This document shows positions 1 to 10,715 of a DNA stretch of 64,000 nt, one piece after another; positions within the stretch are counted from its first letter, which is position 1; every line of letters starts with the position of its first letter. Origin of the DNA: Rhizobium viscosum. GTDB taxonomy: Bacteria; Pseudomonadota; Alphaproteobacteria; Rhizobiales; Rhizobiaceae. The notes under the pieces were generated by a model. It saw only the letters and a list, made by a program, of their open reading frames with translations, was not told where the DNA came from and made no database searches. A program made the position numbers and the translations under genes. Where the stretch lies: NCBI RefSeq assembly GCF_014873945.1, contig NZ_JADBEC010000001.1, positions 930,001 through 994,000 on the forward strand, written 5' to 3'.

Positions 1-320
1 ATCGCCGGCAGAGTGAAATAGCGCTCCGCCGCAAAGGCGCCGATACCGAGCGGAAAAGCGGCATAAATGAGCGCCGCCAGCGCATTCAATCCACCTTCGG
101 CACCGGTCATCCAGAGGCTGCGCAGGCCGATGGCGGCCAACAGGGTCGCGAGGATCGCGCAGCCGACGGAAACGAGCAGTACCAGAACGAGATAGGGTGT
201 TGCCAGACCGCCGAAGCGATGGGCTATCAGCACCGCCATCGAAAGCACAAGCGCAAACGCCCCGAAGTGCCGCGAAAAGCGGGCAGCGCTGGAAACGGGA
301 CGATCGAAACGGATGGCCAT
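1..320 (-). CDS. Membrane protein, DUF1499-like (N-terminal part, runs off the window)
   Basis: Reading the minus strand from an ATG at 320 gives an open frame to the window edge (about 106 codons), so only the N-terminus is present. The visible part has a short basic start (MAIRFDRPVS) and three hydrophobic stretches near residues 18-35, 42-72 and 80-105, so it is an inner-membrane protein. The pattern of a three-helix N-terminus resembles rhizobial DUF1499 proteins, but the defining C-terminal domain lies outside the window, so the family name is an inference. The frame has no internal stop and no stop at its end. Confidence 0.6.
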   Translation of the reverse strand, partial: MAIRFDRPVSSAARFSRHFGAFALVLSMAVLIAHRFGGLATPYLVLVLLVSVGCAILATLLAAIGLRSLWMTGAEGGLNALAALIYAAFPLGIGAFAAERYFTLPA

Positions 321-545
321 CAAACTTACCGGTTGGTCGGCAGCGACGCATCGGACGCGCCAGCTGCCAACGACTTTTCTAGTGCAAGATTCGTCTAAAT
401 TGAAACTCTTGTCTGAGCATTGCCAACGCAATCCACGTCAAAGGTCCAAGCCTGAGGGCATTCCTTCCGTAAGCTATTGCTGATATGCCGTAAAAAGGCC
501 ATTCTGCCGGGGTCTGATACATGTCCCACGAAACAGGAGAGACAG

Positions 546-935
546 ATGATCTCGTCCGAAATGAGGGAAAGGCCGCAGGCATCCTCGCTTAGCGGCATCG
601 AGCGTGCTGAGCCGCTCCTGCCGCTGGAACTTCTCGAACTCGAACTTTCGCTGGAAGGCTATGCCGATGGCGAGGCCGGATTCTGCGAAGCGGTGCGCAA
701 AGCTGCTGCCGAAACCCATGGTGAGTTCCTCTTCGACCTGCCGGCGGCGGGGCTTGTTGAGGATTGCAGGCGAATCGCCGTGCTGCGCATCCCGACCTCG
801 GACAAGAAGATGCGCGTGGTTCTGGCACTGCTCGACCAGAATGGCACGGAAATCCGCATGCAGGCGCCCGATCACGATACTGAACATCTGGTGCGTTTCG
901 CCGATGCCTTCATCGAGGTTCTCGAGCGGATCTGA
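546..935 (+). CDS. Conserved hypothetical protein, 129 aa
   Basis: The frame is open from 477, but the ATG at 546 (MISSEMRERP) is preceded at a good distance by an AGGAGA ribosome site and is taken as the start. The product is acidic and soluble, with no signal peptide or membrane helix. It reads as a single small alpha/beta domain: an N-terminal leucine-rich helix around residues 23-35 and a strand-rich middle (RRIAVLRIP, RVVLALLDQNG). No catalytic motif is recognised and no function is proposed. It stands alone between two oppositely oriented genes and ends 5 nt before an intergenic repeat. Confidence 0.65.
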   Translation: MISSEMRERPQASSLSGIERAEPLLPLELLELELSLEGYADGEAGFCEAVRKAAAETHGEFLFDLPAAGLVEDCRRIAVLRIPTSDKKMRVVLALLDQNGTEIRMQAPDHDTEHLVRFADAFIEVLERI

Positions 936-940
936 ATTCT

Positions 941-1040
941 AAAGCGTGTCGCGATCTCTAGGATTCGGCCGCCGCGCTTTAGCTCTTTGTTTTACGCATG
1001 TCGTTATCGCAAAACCGCTGCACAGTTTTGCGCGACATGC
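941..1040. repeat. Palindromic intergenic repeat of the rhizobial type
   Basis: Two hairpins lie side by side. The first pairs AAAGCG (941-946) with CGCTTT (975-980). The second is nearly perfect: GCATGTCG (996-1003) pairs with CGACATGC (1033-1040), and inside it CGCAAAAC (1008-1015) pairs with GTTTTGCG (1025-1032). I recognise this as a mosaic element that recurs between genes in Rhizobium and Agrobacterium chromosomes. It sits between the 3' ends of two convergent genes. There is no T-run, so it is not a classical terminator. Confidence 0.75.
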
Positions 1041-1041
1041 C

Positions 1042-1287
1042 TTAATCGCGGCCGGCTGCAGCTTCCGCCAACGAGCGGAAAGGAAACTTGCGGCCGCATT
1101 CGCATTTCAGCATGAACGTTTCCTGATGGACCGAAGGGCGCTGCACGAAGAAACCGCGCGGCAGCTGATCCACCTTGAAGTCGGGGGTCTTGCGCTTGGC
1201 ATCGTCGATCTCGGAGGCTTCGGCAAAACCGCTATTGCCGCATTGGGGGCAGGTGAGTTTCTTCGAGAATCGATCGCGGATCGCCAT
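1042..1287 (-). CDS. Small zinc-ribbon-like protein, 81 aa
   Basis: An 81-residue soluble protein carrying two CxxC-type pairs: CPQC near residues 14-17 and CEC near residues 62-64, with further basic residues between. This spacing could bind one structural zinc ion. A central FxxQRPSVHQE segment looks conserved. No enzyme motif is seen. Small proteins of this kind are common in Rhizobiales, with no assigned role. It is transcribed convergently with the hypothetical gene at 546-935, and its start lies about 60 nt from a divergent stress-type promoter at 1347-1371. Confidence 0.65.
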   Translation of the reverse strand: MAIRDRFSKKLTCPQCGNSGFAEASEIDDAKRKTPDFKVDQLPRGFFVQRPSVHQETFMLKCECGRKFPFRSLAEAAAGRD

Positions 1288-1346
1288 AGTGCTCTTTCCA
1301 GTGCTGCTGTCTCTGCTCTTACATAGGAACGCATGGCGACGAAAGT

Positions 1347-1371
1347 GGAACCAAGCATGTATCCTGTCGTT
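1347..1371 (+). promoter_or_regulatory. EcfG (general stress sigma factor) promoter
   Basis: GGAAC at 1347-1351 and CGTT at 1368-1371 are separated by exactly 16 nt, the consensus spacing of alphaproteobacterial EcfG promoters. Transcription would begin near 1378, about 19 nt before the ATG at 1397. The match is to both blocks without mismatch. Confidence 0.65.
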
Positions 1372-1396
1372 CCCTCCTCAGTGAAGGAGGCGAATC

Positions 1397-1594
1397 ATGC
1401 CGAAAAGAGATCCGATTCACACGTCCGGCGCAAAGAAGCCGCTCGGCCCGAAGCCGACCCCTGGTATTCGTGACCGCATTCAGGAAAAACCACCGCTGGC
1501 GCCGGCACGCGACCCGAGCGATACGAAGAACCCGGAAGGCCGGCCGCTTGACCCGGCGCTGTTGCCGATTGGCGACCCAGCGGGCGCGGCTTGA
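1397..1594 (+). CDS. Small proline-rich hypothetical protein, 65 aa
   Basis: An ATG at 1397 follows a strong GAAGGAGG ribosome site. The 65-residue product is hydrophilic, rich in Pro, Lys and Asp, and probably disordered: it holds repeated PxP and KP motifs (KKPLGPKPTP, KPPLAPARDP, GRPLDPALLP). It lacks a signal peptide and membrane segment. The EcfG-type promoter just upstream suggests induction in stress and stationary phase. Its role is not known. Small, disordered, stress-induced proteins are frequent in the rhizobial EcfG regulon, but that grouping is an inference. Confidence 0.65.
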   Translation: MPKRDPIHTSGAKKPLGPKPTPGIRDRIQEKPPLAPARDPSDTKNPEGRPLDPALLPIGDPAGAA

Positions 1595-1661
1595 TATCAG
1601 GTTGACGGCGCCTGGCAGATGGATTTTCTTGGTCGGACGTTCATGCTCAAGGAATAGACCG

Positions 1662-1930
1662 ATGCGCCCATATGTTCTGCCGCTTCTTGCCGTTCTGGCC
1701 GCCGGGCTTGCCGCCTGCCAGACCCTGACGCCCGAGGAGCGCCGGGCACGTGACGAACAGACCTGCCTCGGCTACGGCTTCAAGCGCGGAACGGACGGCT
1801 TTGCAAACTGCCTGCAGCGCATCGATCTCGACCGCCGCGCGCAGGCCCGCTACGACAGCGACTGGGTTATGGCCGACATGGCCTATAATCTGAACGGTCC
1901 CTACGTTTATCCGCGCTACTATCGCTACCG

Positions 1931-1937
<7 letters not shown>
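1662..1937 (+). CDS. Small lipoprotein, 91 aa
   Basis: The start at 1662 gives a typical lipoprotein signal: positive start (MRPYV), hydrophobic core and lipobox LAAC with the lipidated Cys at about residue 18. The frame continues upstream to 1470, but that extension is basic and unlike a protein N-terminus. The mature part contains two further Cys residues (CLGYGF, CLQR), which may form a disulfide, and a Tyr-rich C-terminus (YVYPRYYRYRH). It should be anchored in the envelope. Its end overlaps the stop of the convergent ppdK gene by 7 nt. Confidence 0.7.
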
Positions 1938-4597
<2,660 letters not shown>

Positions 4598-4748
4598 CTT
4601 CCCCCCAACACCATTTCGGGGACCAGCTTAATCCCTTGGTGTTGAAATGAAAATCGACAAATGCGGCGAAATGTTGCGCCGCACAATAAATCTGTAACAG
4701 GATAAAAAATCAAACGATTGAAACTGATGAGGCGCAGCGAAGGCGCAT

Positions 4749-4789
4749 AAAAAAAGCTTTGCGGGACTGCAACAACGGTCCCGCAAAGC
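4749..4789 (-). terminator. Rho-independent terminator
   Basis: A 12-bp perfect stem (4756-4767 with 4778-4789) with a 10-nt loop is followed on the minus strand by seven T residues. It ends the candidate small RNA or the smc transcript and separates them from ppdK. Confidence 0.85.
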
Positions 4790-4890
4790 CTTGTTTCCGT
4801 CCGGCCAGGAAAACCGGACGGGGGGTCCATTTATGCCTTGTGACCTTCGGGGCCTATCCCCAACCCGAAGACAGCATTGCAAATTCAACG
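4749..4890 (-). ncRNA. Candidate small RNA with three consecutive stem-loops
   Basis: The 441 bases between ppdK and smc hold no convincing gene, but the minus strand encodes three perfect hairpins in a row: a 7-bp stem (4845-4851 with 4864-4870), an 8-bp stem (4797-4804 with 4814-4821) and a 12-bp stem (4756-4767 with 4778-4789) followed by seven U residues. This is the architecture of rhizobial trans-acting small RNAs. The 5' end is not resolved, and no clear promoter is seen between 4890 and 5038. The alternative is that it is the structured 3' end of the smc transcript, whose stop lies about 170 nt upstream. Confidence 0.5.
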
Positions 4891-5038
4891 GATCACAACG
4901 ACCGATTGCTACTTATCCGTAACGGCGCGGTTGCGATAAAACAACTTCTAATGCAATACACGCAAAAGAGCATCACCCAAATGGGGTACGCACCCGATGT
5001 CAGGGTGACCTTTTTTGGTCTTTAATTAAAATGCCCCC

Positions 5039-8000
5039 TCAAGCCGTCTCACGGAGACGCTCTGCGGTCTGCAAATCGACCGAGACAAGTTGAGAAACAC
5101 CCTGCTCGGCCATCGTGACGCCAAAGAGGCGATTCATGCGCGCCATGGTGATGGGGTTGTGGGTAATGATGACGAATCGGGTCTCGGTGGAAGCCGCCAT
5201 CTCGTCCATCAGATTGCAGTAACGCTCGACATTGTGGTCATCGAGCGGCGCGTCCACTTCGTCCAGCACGCAGATGGGCGCGGGATTGGTGAGGAAGACG
5301 GCGAAGATCAAAGCCATCGCCGTCAGCGCCTGTTCGCCACCCGAGAGCAGCGTCATGGTCTGTGGCTTTTTGCCGGGCGGGCGGGCAAGAATTTCGAGAC
5401 CAGCTTCCAGCGGATCGTCGGATTCGATCAGTTGCAATTCCGCTGTGCCACCGCCGAAGAGGTGGGTGAAGAGGCGCTGGAATTGGGCGTTGACGACATC
5501 GAAGGCGGCGATCAGGCGCTCACGGCCTTCGCGGTTCAGGCTCTGGATCGCCCCGCGCAGCTTTCTGATGGCGTCGATGACGTCGTCACGTTCCTTGATG
5601 AGCGCTTCCAGCTTCTCGCTGAGTTCCTTCTGCTCCTCGTCGGCGCGCAGGTTGACCGCACCCAACCGCTCGCGCTCCATCCGCAGTCGCTCCACCTCGC
5701 GTTCGACCTCGCGCGGATCCGGCAGGGTCTGCAGTCCCGGCCGGTCGGCAAGGCGCATCGCCTCATGCGGCTGCACATTCAGTGTCTCGCGAATGCGCTG
5801 TTCGCTCTCCTGTCGTTTCTCGCGTGCGGAGACGAGGCGTTCCTCGGCGCGGCCGCGGCGCTCGCGGCTTTCGGCGAGTTCCGAAAGCGCGGTCGCCGCC
5901 TTGTGGTCGGCGTCACGCTGCAGCAGTTCGGCCTCCGCCAGCAGATCAGCGGCATGACGGCGGGCCTCCTCGGCCTTCTGCAATTCCGTTAGTAAAGCGC
6001 GGCGCTTGTCGTCAAATTCATCAGGCGCCATTTCGAGCTCGGCAGCCTCCTCTCGGGCCTCCTCCTCGCGCTCGCGCAGCGTGGCGATGTGATCTTCAGC
6101 GCTTGCAGCGCGCTGGCGCCATGTTTCGCGCTCCTGGCCGATGGCGACGATGCGGCGCTGGCGCGCATCGTTCTCGCGGTTGAGGCTTTCATGGCGCGCG
6201 CGTGTTTCAGCAAGCGCACCGCGATCGGTCGCGACTTCGGCCTGCTGGAAGCGCAGCCGGTCATCGAGCGCGGTTAGATCTGGCGCATCCTCCAGCTCGA
6301 TGCGGGCATTTTCTTCCTGAACGGCGACATCTTCGAGCTGCGCCTGCAACTGGCTGACGGCTTCGGCGATGACGTCGCGGCGACGAATAAGGTCGCCCGA
6401 AGCGCGCTCCGCAGCAGCCAGAGCCTCGCGTGCCTCGGCCAGATGACGGGCGGACAGGCGGTTCATGTCGCGGGCGTCAGTGAGCCTGCGCTCTTCTTCT
6501 CGGATCGTATCGGCAGCAGCGGCAAGGCGCTCCTCTGCCTCGGTCAGAACATCGCGAGCAAGTTCCGCCTCACCTTCGAGTTCAGCAAGGCGGTTCTTCT
6601 GGGCGAGACGAAGAGCGGCCGCACTCGGTGCGTCCGCACCGGTGACATGGCCATCCCAGCGATAGACGGCGCCTTCCCTGGTGACCAGCTGCTGGCCGGC
6701 CTTGAGCTCCTTCATCAGACGCGGCACATCGGTGGCGGTCGCCAAGCCAATCTGGCGCAGACGACGGATCAGCGTGGCAGGTGCTCGAACATGGTTCAGC
6801 AGCGGCTCGGTACCGGCAGGCAGTCCCGGATCGCCGGCGCCATCGCCATTTTCCGACCAGTGGGCAGGCGCATTCGGGTCGAGGGGGGATTCGAGGTCAT
6901 CTCCAAGGGCGGCACCGAGCGCCGTTTCGAAACCGCGATCGACTTTCAGCACTTCGGCAACCGGCGGGAATTCGCCAGCAGCGGCGCCTGCCAGCATGCG
7001 CTGGATGGTGCGTGCTTCCGTCTCAAGCGCGTTGAGCTTGCTGCGTGCCTGATCGACCGGAGCGCGGGAGAGCGCTTCCGTCTCGCGCGCCTTGGCCAGC
7101 GCCAGTTCGACAGACTGGATCGCCGCTTCGGCCTCGGCGACAGCAATCTCGCCGGCCTCCACCACTGCGCGCTTTTCTTCCGGGTCAGGCAGAGTCGCGA
7201 TCCTCTCCCCGACACCGGCGAGTTCGCGATTGGCATCGTCCATCTGGCGTTCGAGCCGCAGCTTGCGGTCAGCGAGGTCGCGAATTGCGCGTTCCAGCTG
7301 ATTGCGTCCGGCTGCGGCTTCAGCGCGCTCTGCGGTCAGGGTGGTGAAGATACGCTCGCTGTCGGCAAGTTTGGCGGCCGCCTCTTCGAAAGCCCGCTGC
7401 GTCTCTTCGGCATAACGGCCGGAATCGGCCAGAATTTCAGCAATATCGGCCTCTTCGGCATCGAGTCTCGCAAGGAACGTGGCATTATCGGCGACAAGCC
7501 GCTCCTCGCGTCTGATGTCTTCGGCAAGTTGCGCCAGACGGCGAGTGAGTTCATCGCGGCGGCGCAGGATGCGGTTGGCATCCTCTTCGAGCTGGCTGCG
7601 GGCGATCTGCAGGCGCTGGAGTGCGGCAGCCGCTCGCGCCTCGCCCTCGCGCAGTTCGGGCAGCTTCAGGGCGGCGATGCCCTGGTCCTTTGCCGCATTC
7701 ATCTGGATCTGCGCCTTCTCGGCAACGACGACGGTTGCCTGGTTCAGCGCGCTGTCGGACTCGGCCTCGGCTTCCTTTGCCTGCACCCAGCGGATATGCA
7801 AGAGCATCGCCTCGCGGGCGCGGATATCGGCAGAGAGCGTCTTGAAACGGTTTGCCTGGCGGGCCTGGCGCTTCAGGCTCTCGATCTGGCTTTCGAGCTG
7901 CGAGGTGACGTCATCCAGCCGTTCCAGATTGCTTTCGGCGGCACGCAGGCGAAGCTCGGCCTCGTGGCGGCGGGAGTGCAGGCCGGAAATGCCGGCGGCC

Positions 8001-8497
8001 TCTTCCAGCAACTGGCGGCGGGCCTGCGGCTTTGCGGCGATCAGCTCACCGATGCGCCCCTGCCCGACCATGGAAGGAGAGCGAGCGCCGGTGGAAGCAT
8101 CCGCAAAAAGAAGCTGCACATCCTTGGCGCGGCTTTCCTTGCCGTTGATGCGGTAAATCGACCCCTGCTCGCGCTCGATGCGGCGGGTGACCTGGATTTC
8201 ATCGCTGTCGTTGAAGGCGGCGGGTGCAGTGCGCTCGCCGTTATCAAGATAGAGCGCGACTTCGGCGGTGTTGCGCGCCGGGCGGTTTCCGGAACCGGAA
8301 AAGATCACGTCATCCATGCCGGACGCGCGCATGTTCTTGTAGGAATTCTCGCCCATGACCCAGCGCAGGGCCTCGACGAGATTGGACTTCCCGCAGCCAT
8401 TCGGGCCGACGACGCCGGTGAGGCCGCGCTCGATGATGAATTCGGTCGGTTCCACGAAGGACTTGAAGCCGATAAGGCGGAGCTTGTTGAACTTCAT
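5039..8497 (-). CDS. smc: Chromosome segregation ATPase SMC
   Basis: 1152 residues starting at MKFNKLRLIG; the upstream continuation of the frame only translates an intergenic repeat. Walker A (GPNGCGKSN) is at 31-39, then come long coiled-coil arms rich in Ala, Glu and Arg, a hinge near 510-640, a second coiled coil, the ABC signature LSGGEQ near 1051, and Walker B (CVLDEVDAPLDD) near 1076. SMC dimers with ScpA/ScpB compact and segregate the chromosome. Upstream lie a repeat and the terminator of the dsbA-like gene, so smc probably has its own promoter. All key motifs are intact. Confidence 0.95.
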   Translation of the reverse strand: MKFNKLRLIGFKSFVEPTEFIIERGLTGVVGPNGCGKSNLVEALRWVMGENSYKNMRASGMDDVIFSGSGNRPARNTAEVALYLDNGERTAPAAFNDSDEIQVTRRIEREQGSIYRINGKESRAKDVQLLFADASTGARSPSMVGQGRIGELIAAKPQARRQLLEEAAGISGLHSRRHEAELRLRAAESNLERLDDVTSQLESQIESLKRQARQANRFKTLSADIRAREAMLLHIRWVQAKEAEAESDSALNQATVVVAEKAQIQMNAAKDQGIAALKLPELREGEARAAAALQRLQIARSQLEEDANRILRRRDELTRRLAQLAEDIRREERLVADNATFLARLDAEEADIAEILADSGRYAEETQRAFEEAAAKLADSERIFTTLTAERAEAAAGRNQLERAIRDLADRKLRLERQMDDANRELAGVGERIATLPDPEEKRAVVEAGEIAVAEAEAAIQSVELALAKARETEALSRAPVDQARSKLNALETEARTIQRMLAGAAAGEFPPVAEVLKVDRGFETALGAALGDDLESPLDPNAPAHWSENGDGAGDPGLPAGTEPLLNHVRAPATLIRRLRQIGLATATDVPRLMKELKAGQQLVTREGAVYRWDGHVTGADAPSAAALRLAQKNRLAELEGEAELARDVLTEAEERLAAAADTIREEERRLTDARDMNRLSARHLAEAREALAAAERASGDLIRRRDVIAEAVSQLQAQLEDVAVQEENARIELEDAPDLTALDDRLRFQQAEVATDRGALAETRARHESLNRENDARQRRIVAIGQERETWRQRAASAEDHIATLREREEEAREEAAELEMAPDEFDDKRRALLTELQKAEEARRHAADLLAEAELLQRDADHKAATALSELAESRERRGRAEERLVSAREKRQESEQRIRETLNVQPHEAMRLADRPGLQTLPDPREVEREVERLRMERERLGAVNLRADEEQKELSEKLEALIKERDDVIDAIRKLRGAIQSLNREGRERLIAAFDVVNAQFQRLFTHLFGGGTAELQLIESDDPLEAGLEILARPPGKKPQTMTLLSGGEQALTAMALIFAVFLTNPAPICVLDEVDAPLDDHNVERYCNLMDEMAASTETRFVIITHNPITMARMNRLFGVTMAEQGVSQLVSVDLQTAERLRETA

Positions 8498-8519
8498 GCG
8501 GGGAGCTCCGTGGCAGAAA

Positions 8520-8677
8520 GCCCCCTCATCCGCCTGCCGGCACCTTCTCCCCGCTGGGGAGAAGAGACTTGCGGCAAACGCCGTGCCCACATCTTCCGTC
8601 GAATAATGGAAGCGAAAAGTAGGCAGCGTCCCCCTTCTCCCCTCGGGGAGAAGGTGCCGGCAGGCGGATGAGGGGGC
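8520..8677. repeat. RIME-like element with perfect 33-bp inverted arms
   Basis: The arms at 8520-8552 and 8645-8677 are perfect inverted copies of 33 bp, separated by 92 bp. Each arm also forms its own small CTTCTCC/GGGGAGAAG hairpin. The structure resembles the Rhizobium-specific intergenic mosaic elements. It carries no ORF of its own, although open frames run through it by chance. A 20-bp half-unit with the same core occurs at 58217-58236. Confidence 0.8.
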
Positions 8678-8702
8678 CGCACCCACAAGCTGCGCTCAAA
8701 AC

Positions 8703-8736
8703 AAAAAGCGGGCGCACGGCTTTCGCCGTCGCCCGC
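8703..8736 (-). terminator. Rho-independent terminator of the DsbA-like gene
   Basis: Minus-strand GC-rich hairpin (8708-8736, loop GAAA) followed by five T residues at 8707-8703. It begins 20 nt after the DsbA-like stop codon and so separates that gene from smc. Confidence 0.8.
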
Positions 8737-8755
8737 CTTCGCAAAACGGTACGGA

Positions 8756-9454
8756 TCAGAGGAGGCTGTCGATGAGGGCCGACATGGTGTCAACCGGCAT
8801 GTCTCCAGAATAGCGCTTGCCATTGATGAGGAACGTCGGCGTGGCATTGACGCCAAAATCCTTGGAACCCCGTTCCCGCGTGGCATTCACTTCATCCAGC
8901 AGTTTCTGGTTCGTCAAGCACTTCGTGAAGCTATCCTCAGTAAATCCGGCAAGCTTCGACATCTGCAGCAGCGCAGCACGGCCATCATCGGCGGCAGCCC
9001 AGACCTGCTGCTGCTTGAAGAGCATGGCGACCATCGGGAAATACTGTTCCGGCGTTGCGAGCTCTTCCGGCTTCTGCGGGTTGCAGCGGGCGAGCATGAA
9101 GGCGGCGGCAGCGCGCGGATCGAAGGGGAATTCGCGCAGGATGAACTCGACCTTGCCGGTGTCGATGTATTTCTGCTTGATGGTATCGAAGGTCGTGTTG
9201 TGGAAGTGGGCGCAATGCGGGCAGGTCATCGACATATATTCGACGATCTTGACCGGGGCATCGGATTTGCCGAGTGCCATTTCCGGCAGCGCGCCAGGCT
9301 CCAGCACCTTGGCCATGTCAACATCGCCGTCCGGCTTCGGGATTTCCGGGGCTGCTTGCGCCTGCGCCGTACCGTATACCGCCATGGATGCGGTTGCGGC
9401 GGCGACACCGCCCAGAAGCTGGCGTTTCGTCAGTTGCATTTCAGAGATGCGCAT
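8756..9454 (-). CDS. DsbA-family periplasmic thiol-disulfide oxidoreductase
   Basis: 232 residues from the ATG at 9454, which follows a GGGGAA ribosome site; 26 more codons are open upstream but lack one. An N-terminal signal with a hydrophobic core (LLGGVAAATASMAV) ends near AQA at 31-33, so it is exported. The thioredoxin-fold active site CPHC is at 78-81, and the cis-Pro loop (NATPTFLI) lies near residue 200. A second Cys pair (C near 125 and 175) may be structural. It resembles the DsbA/BdbD group (DSBA-like thioredoxin domain) rather than E. coli DsbA in length. It ends at its own terminator. Confidence 0.88.
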   Translation of the reverse strand: MRISEMQLTKRQLLGGVAAATASMAVYGTAQAQAAPEIPKPDGDVDMAKVLEPGALPEMALGKSDAPVKIVEYMSMTCPHCAHFHNTTFDTIKQKYIDTGKVEFILREFPFDPRAAAAFMLARCNPQKPEELATPEQYFPMVAMLFKQQQVWAAADDGRAALLQMSKLAGFTEDSFTKCLTNQKLLDEVNATRERGSKDFGVNATPTFLINGKRYSGDMPVDTMSALIDSLL

Positions 9455-9593
9455 GGGTTCCCCATAAACAAGTGTGGCAGCTAGTTGTGCGATATAACGG
9501 CCAGAAGCCGCGAACAAGGCACGCTTCGCCAACTTTCTTCAAAGAATTGTGACCTGCGAAAGACGAAGCTTTAAAACCGTGCAGGATTTGGTG

Positions 9594-9863
9594 TTATCGA
9601 TACACATCGCGGCGATTGCCAACGCGCACAACCAGAATCCGTACCGCGCCGTCGTCGATATCGGCAATCACGCGATAGTCTCCGACGCGGTATTTCCAAA
9701 AATTTCCCAATTCGGATCCCTTCAGCGCCTCCCCGAGCGATCTTGGATCGTCCAGCTTAGCAACGCGATCGTTCAGAAAGCGGAGGATGCGACTAACAGC
9801 GTCGCGACCGAGCTTTTCGAGCTCACGCTCGGCAGCCCGGTGAAACTCAATTCTCCACGCCAT
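9594..9863 (-). CDS. RelE/ParE-family toxin
   Basis: 89 residues with the RelE/ParE core: an N-terminal RAAERELEKL helix, a WKYRVGDYRVIADID strand pair and a C-terminal VVRVGNRRDVYR tail. RelE members cut ribosome-bound mRNA, whereas ParE members inhibit gyrase; the YRVxY and Arg-rich tail favour RelE, but this was not tested. It overlaps the antitoxin gene upstream by 17 nt, so the two are translationally coupled. No terminator follows it. Confidence 0.85.
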   Translation of the reverse strand: MAWRIEFHRAAERELEKLGRDAVSRILRFLNDRVAKLDDPRSLGEALKGSELGNFWKYRVGDYRVIADIDDGAVRILVVRVGNRRDVYR

Positions 9864-10071
9864 ACCGCTTCATCAACTCCGGGAGCGGCACTGTATCGGT
9901 TTCTCCCTTGCGGAACTCCTCGAGACGCTTTTCTGCAAGGAAGATATCTTCCATATCGTCAAGGTGTTCGAGAATGGCCTGCCGCGCATAGAAACTCTTG
10001 CTTCGCCCAGTGCGTTTTGCAAGCGCATCCAGCCGAGCTTCAATTTCCGGCGGCAATCTTAAAGCAAGCAT
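9847..10071 (-). CDS. Ribbon-helix-helix antitoxin of the RelB type
   Basis: 74 residues. The N-terminal LALRLPPEIEARLDAL forms a ribbon-helix-helix DNA-binding motif, followed by an acidic helix (DDMEDIFLAEKRLEEF) that would wrap and neutralise the toxin. The toxin follows with a 17-nt overlap. The 18-bp perfect palindrome just upstream (10085-10102) is the likely autoregulatory operator. The pair stands between the DsbA-like and DUF721 genes with no sign of mobile DNA. Confidence 0.83.
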   Translation of the reverse strand: MLALRLPPEIEARLDALAKRTGRSKSFYARQAILEHLDDMEDIFLAEKRLEEFRKGETDTVPLPELMKRYGVEN

Positions 10072-10084
10072 GGCTGCCTCCGTT

Positions 10085-10102
10085 TGCTATACATGTATAG
10101 CA
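10085..10102. promoter_or_regulatory. Operator palindrome of the toxin-antitoxin operon
   Basis: The sequence TGCTATACATGTATAGCA is a perfect 18-bp palindrome 13 nt upstream of the antitoxin start. Its position and symmetry fit autorepression by the antitoxin or the toxin-antitoxin complex. Confidence 0.75.
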
Positions 10103-10129
10103 TTGGGCCAGTCCGATACCAAACGAAAT

Positions 10130-10618
10130 CTATTTGCCCCGCTTGCCCAATACTGCCGTACCCAGACGAGCGATCGCCTGGCGCAATTTGTCATCCTCTA
10201 TGCCCTGCATCATGCCTTCCAGCTTGCGGGCGGCTTCGCCCTTCAAAGGCGGTGGCGTGCGGGAGCGTTTGACCGGCTGGTAGACCGGCTTCTGGACGAT
10301 GCGGAGTTGGTGGACGGCGGCGAAGCCGAAGAAGCTGTTGATGCGCTGGATGAGTTCGCCTTGCGCATGGGTCAGAAAAAGAGCGCGCGCGCCTTCGCAG
10401 GCAACCGTCAGCACGCCCGGGCGGAAGCTGCCGTCATCGCCGCCGCGGGCCCAGGCGATCTTTTCCGGTCGGGTGCAATCGGCGAAGTCCTCGCCGGCGA
10501 TTTCGTCCCATGAGCCGAGAAGCGCGCTGTTGATGCCGGCACGGCGGGCGAGAACGGGATCGATGATGCCGTTCGTCAGCTCGGAAATCTGCTTCCCATC
10601 TTTGCGTGGATAACTCAT
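10130..10618 (-). CDS. DUF721 (DciA-related) family protein
   Basis: 162 residues from the ATG at 10618 (MSYPRKDGKQ). DUF721 proteins share a KH-like fold with DciA, the helicase loader in bacteria lacking DnaC; the family match rests on the LLGSWDEIAGEDFADCTRPEKI segment and the VACEGARALFLTHAQGELIQRIN region. The C-terminal third is a basic, proline-bearing extension. A role in DnaB loading is possible but inferred. The gene is divergent from mutY with a 97-nt gap. The frame extends 37 codons upstream, into the mutY promoter region, which is less likely. Confidence 0.8.
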   Translation of the reverse strand: MSYPRKDGKQISELTNGIIDPVLARRAGINSALLGSWDEIAGEDFADCTRPEKIAWARGGDDGSFRPGVLTVACEGARALFLTHAQGELIQRINSFFGFAAVHQLRIVQKPVYQPVKRSRTPPPLKGEAARKLEGMMQGIEDDKLRQAIARLGTAVLGKRGK

Positions 10619-10715
10619 CGAAACCTTGGTAAGCGATGGCCATTCGAGGCCATCGGCTTGATCACGCCGCTTTGCTTTGCCAAGTATAGAGCACTTCCCC
10701 CGATTGCGGCAAATA

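Noticed and set aside
4759..5025. 88-codon frame on the plus strand in the smc-ppdK gap
   Set aside because: It runs through the hairpins of the candidate small RNA and has no ribosome site.
6443..8671. Long open frame (742 codons) on the plus strand opposite smc
   Set aside because: It mirrors the smc coding frame, has an unlikely low-complexity composition and no ribosome site; high GC makes such antisense frames common.
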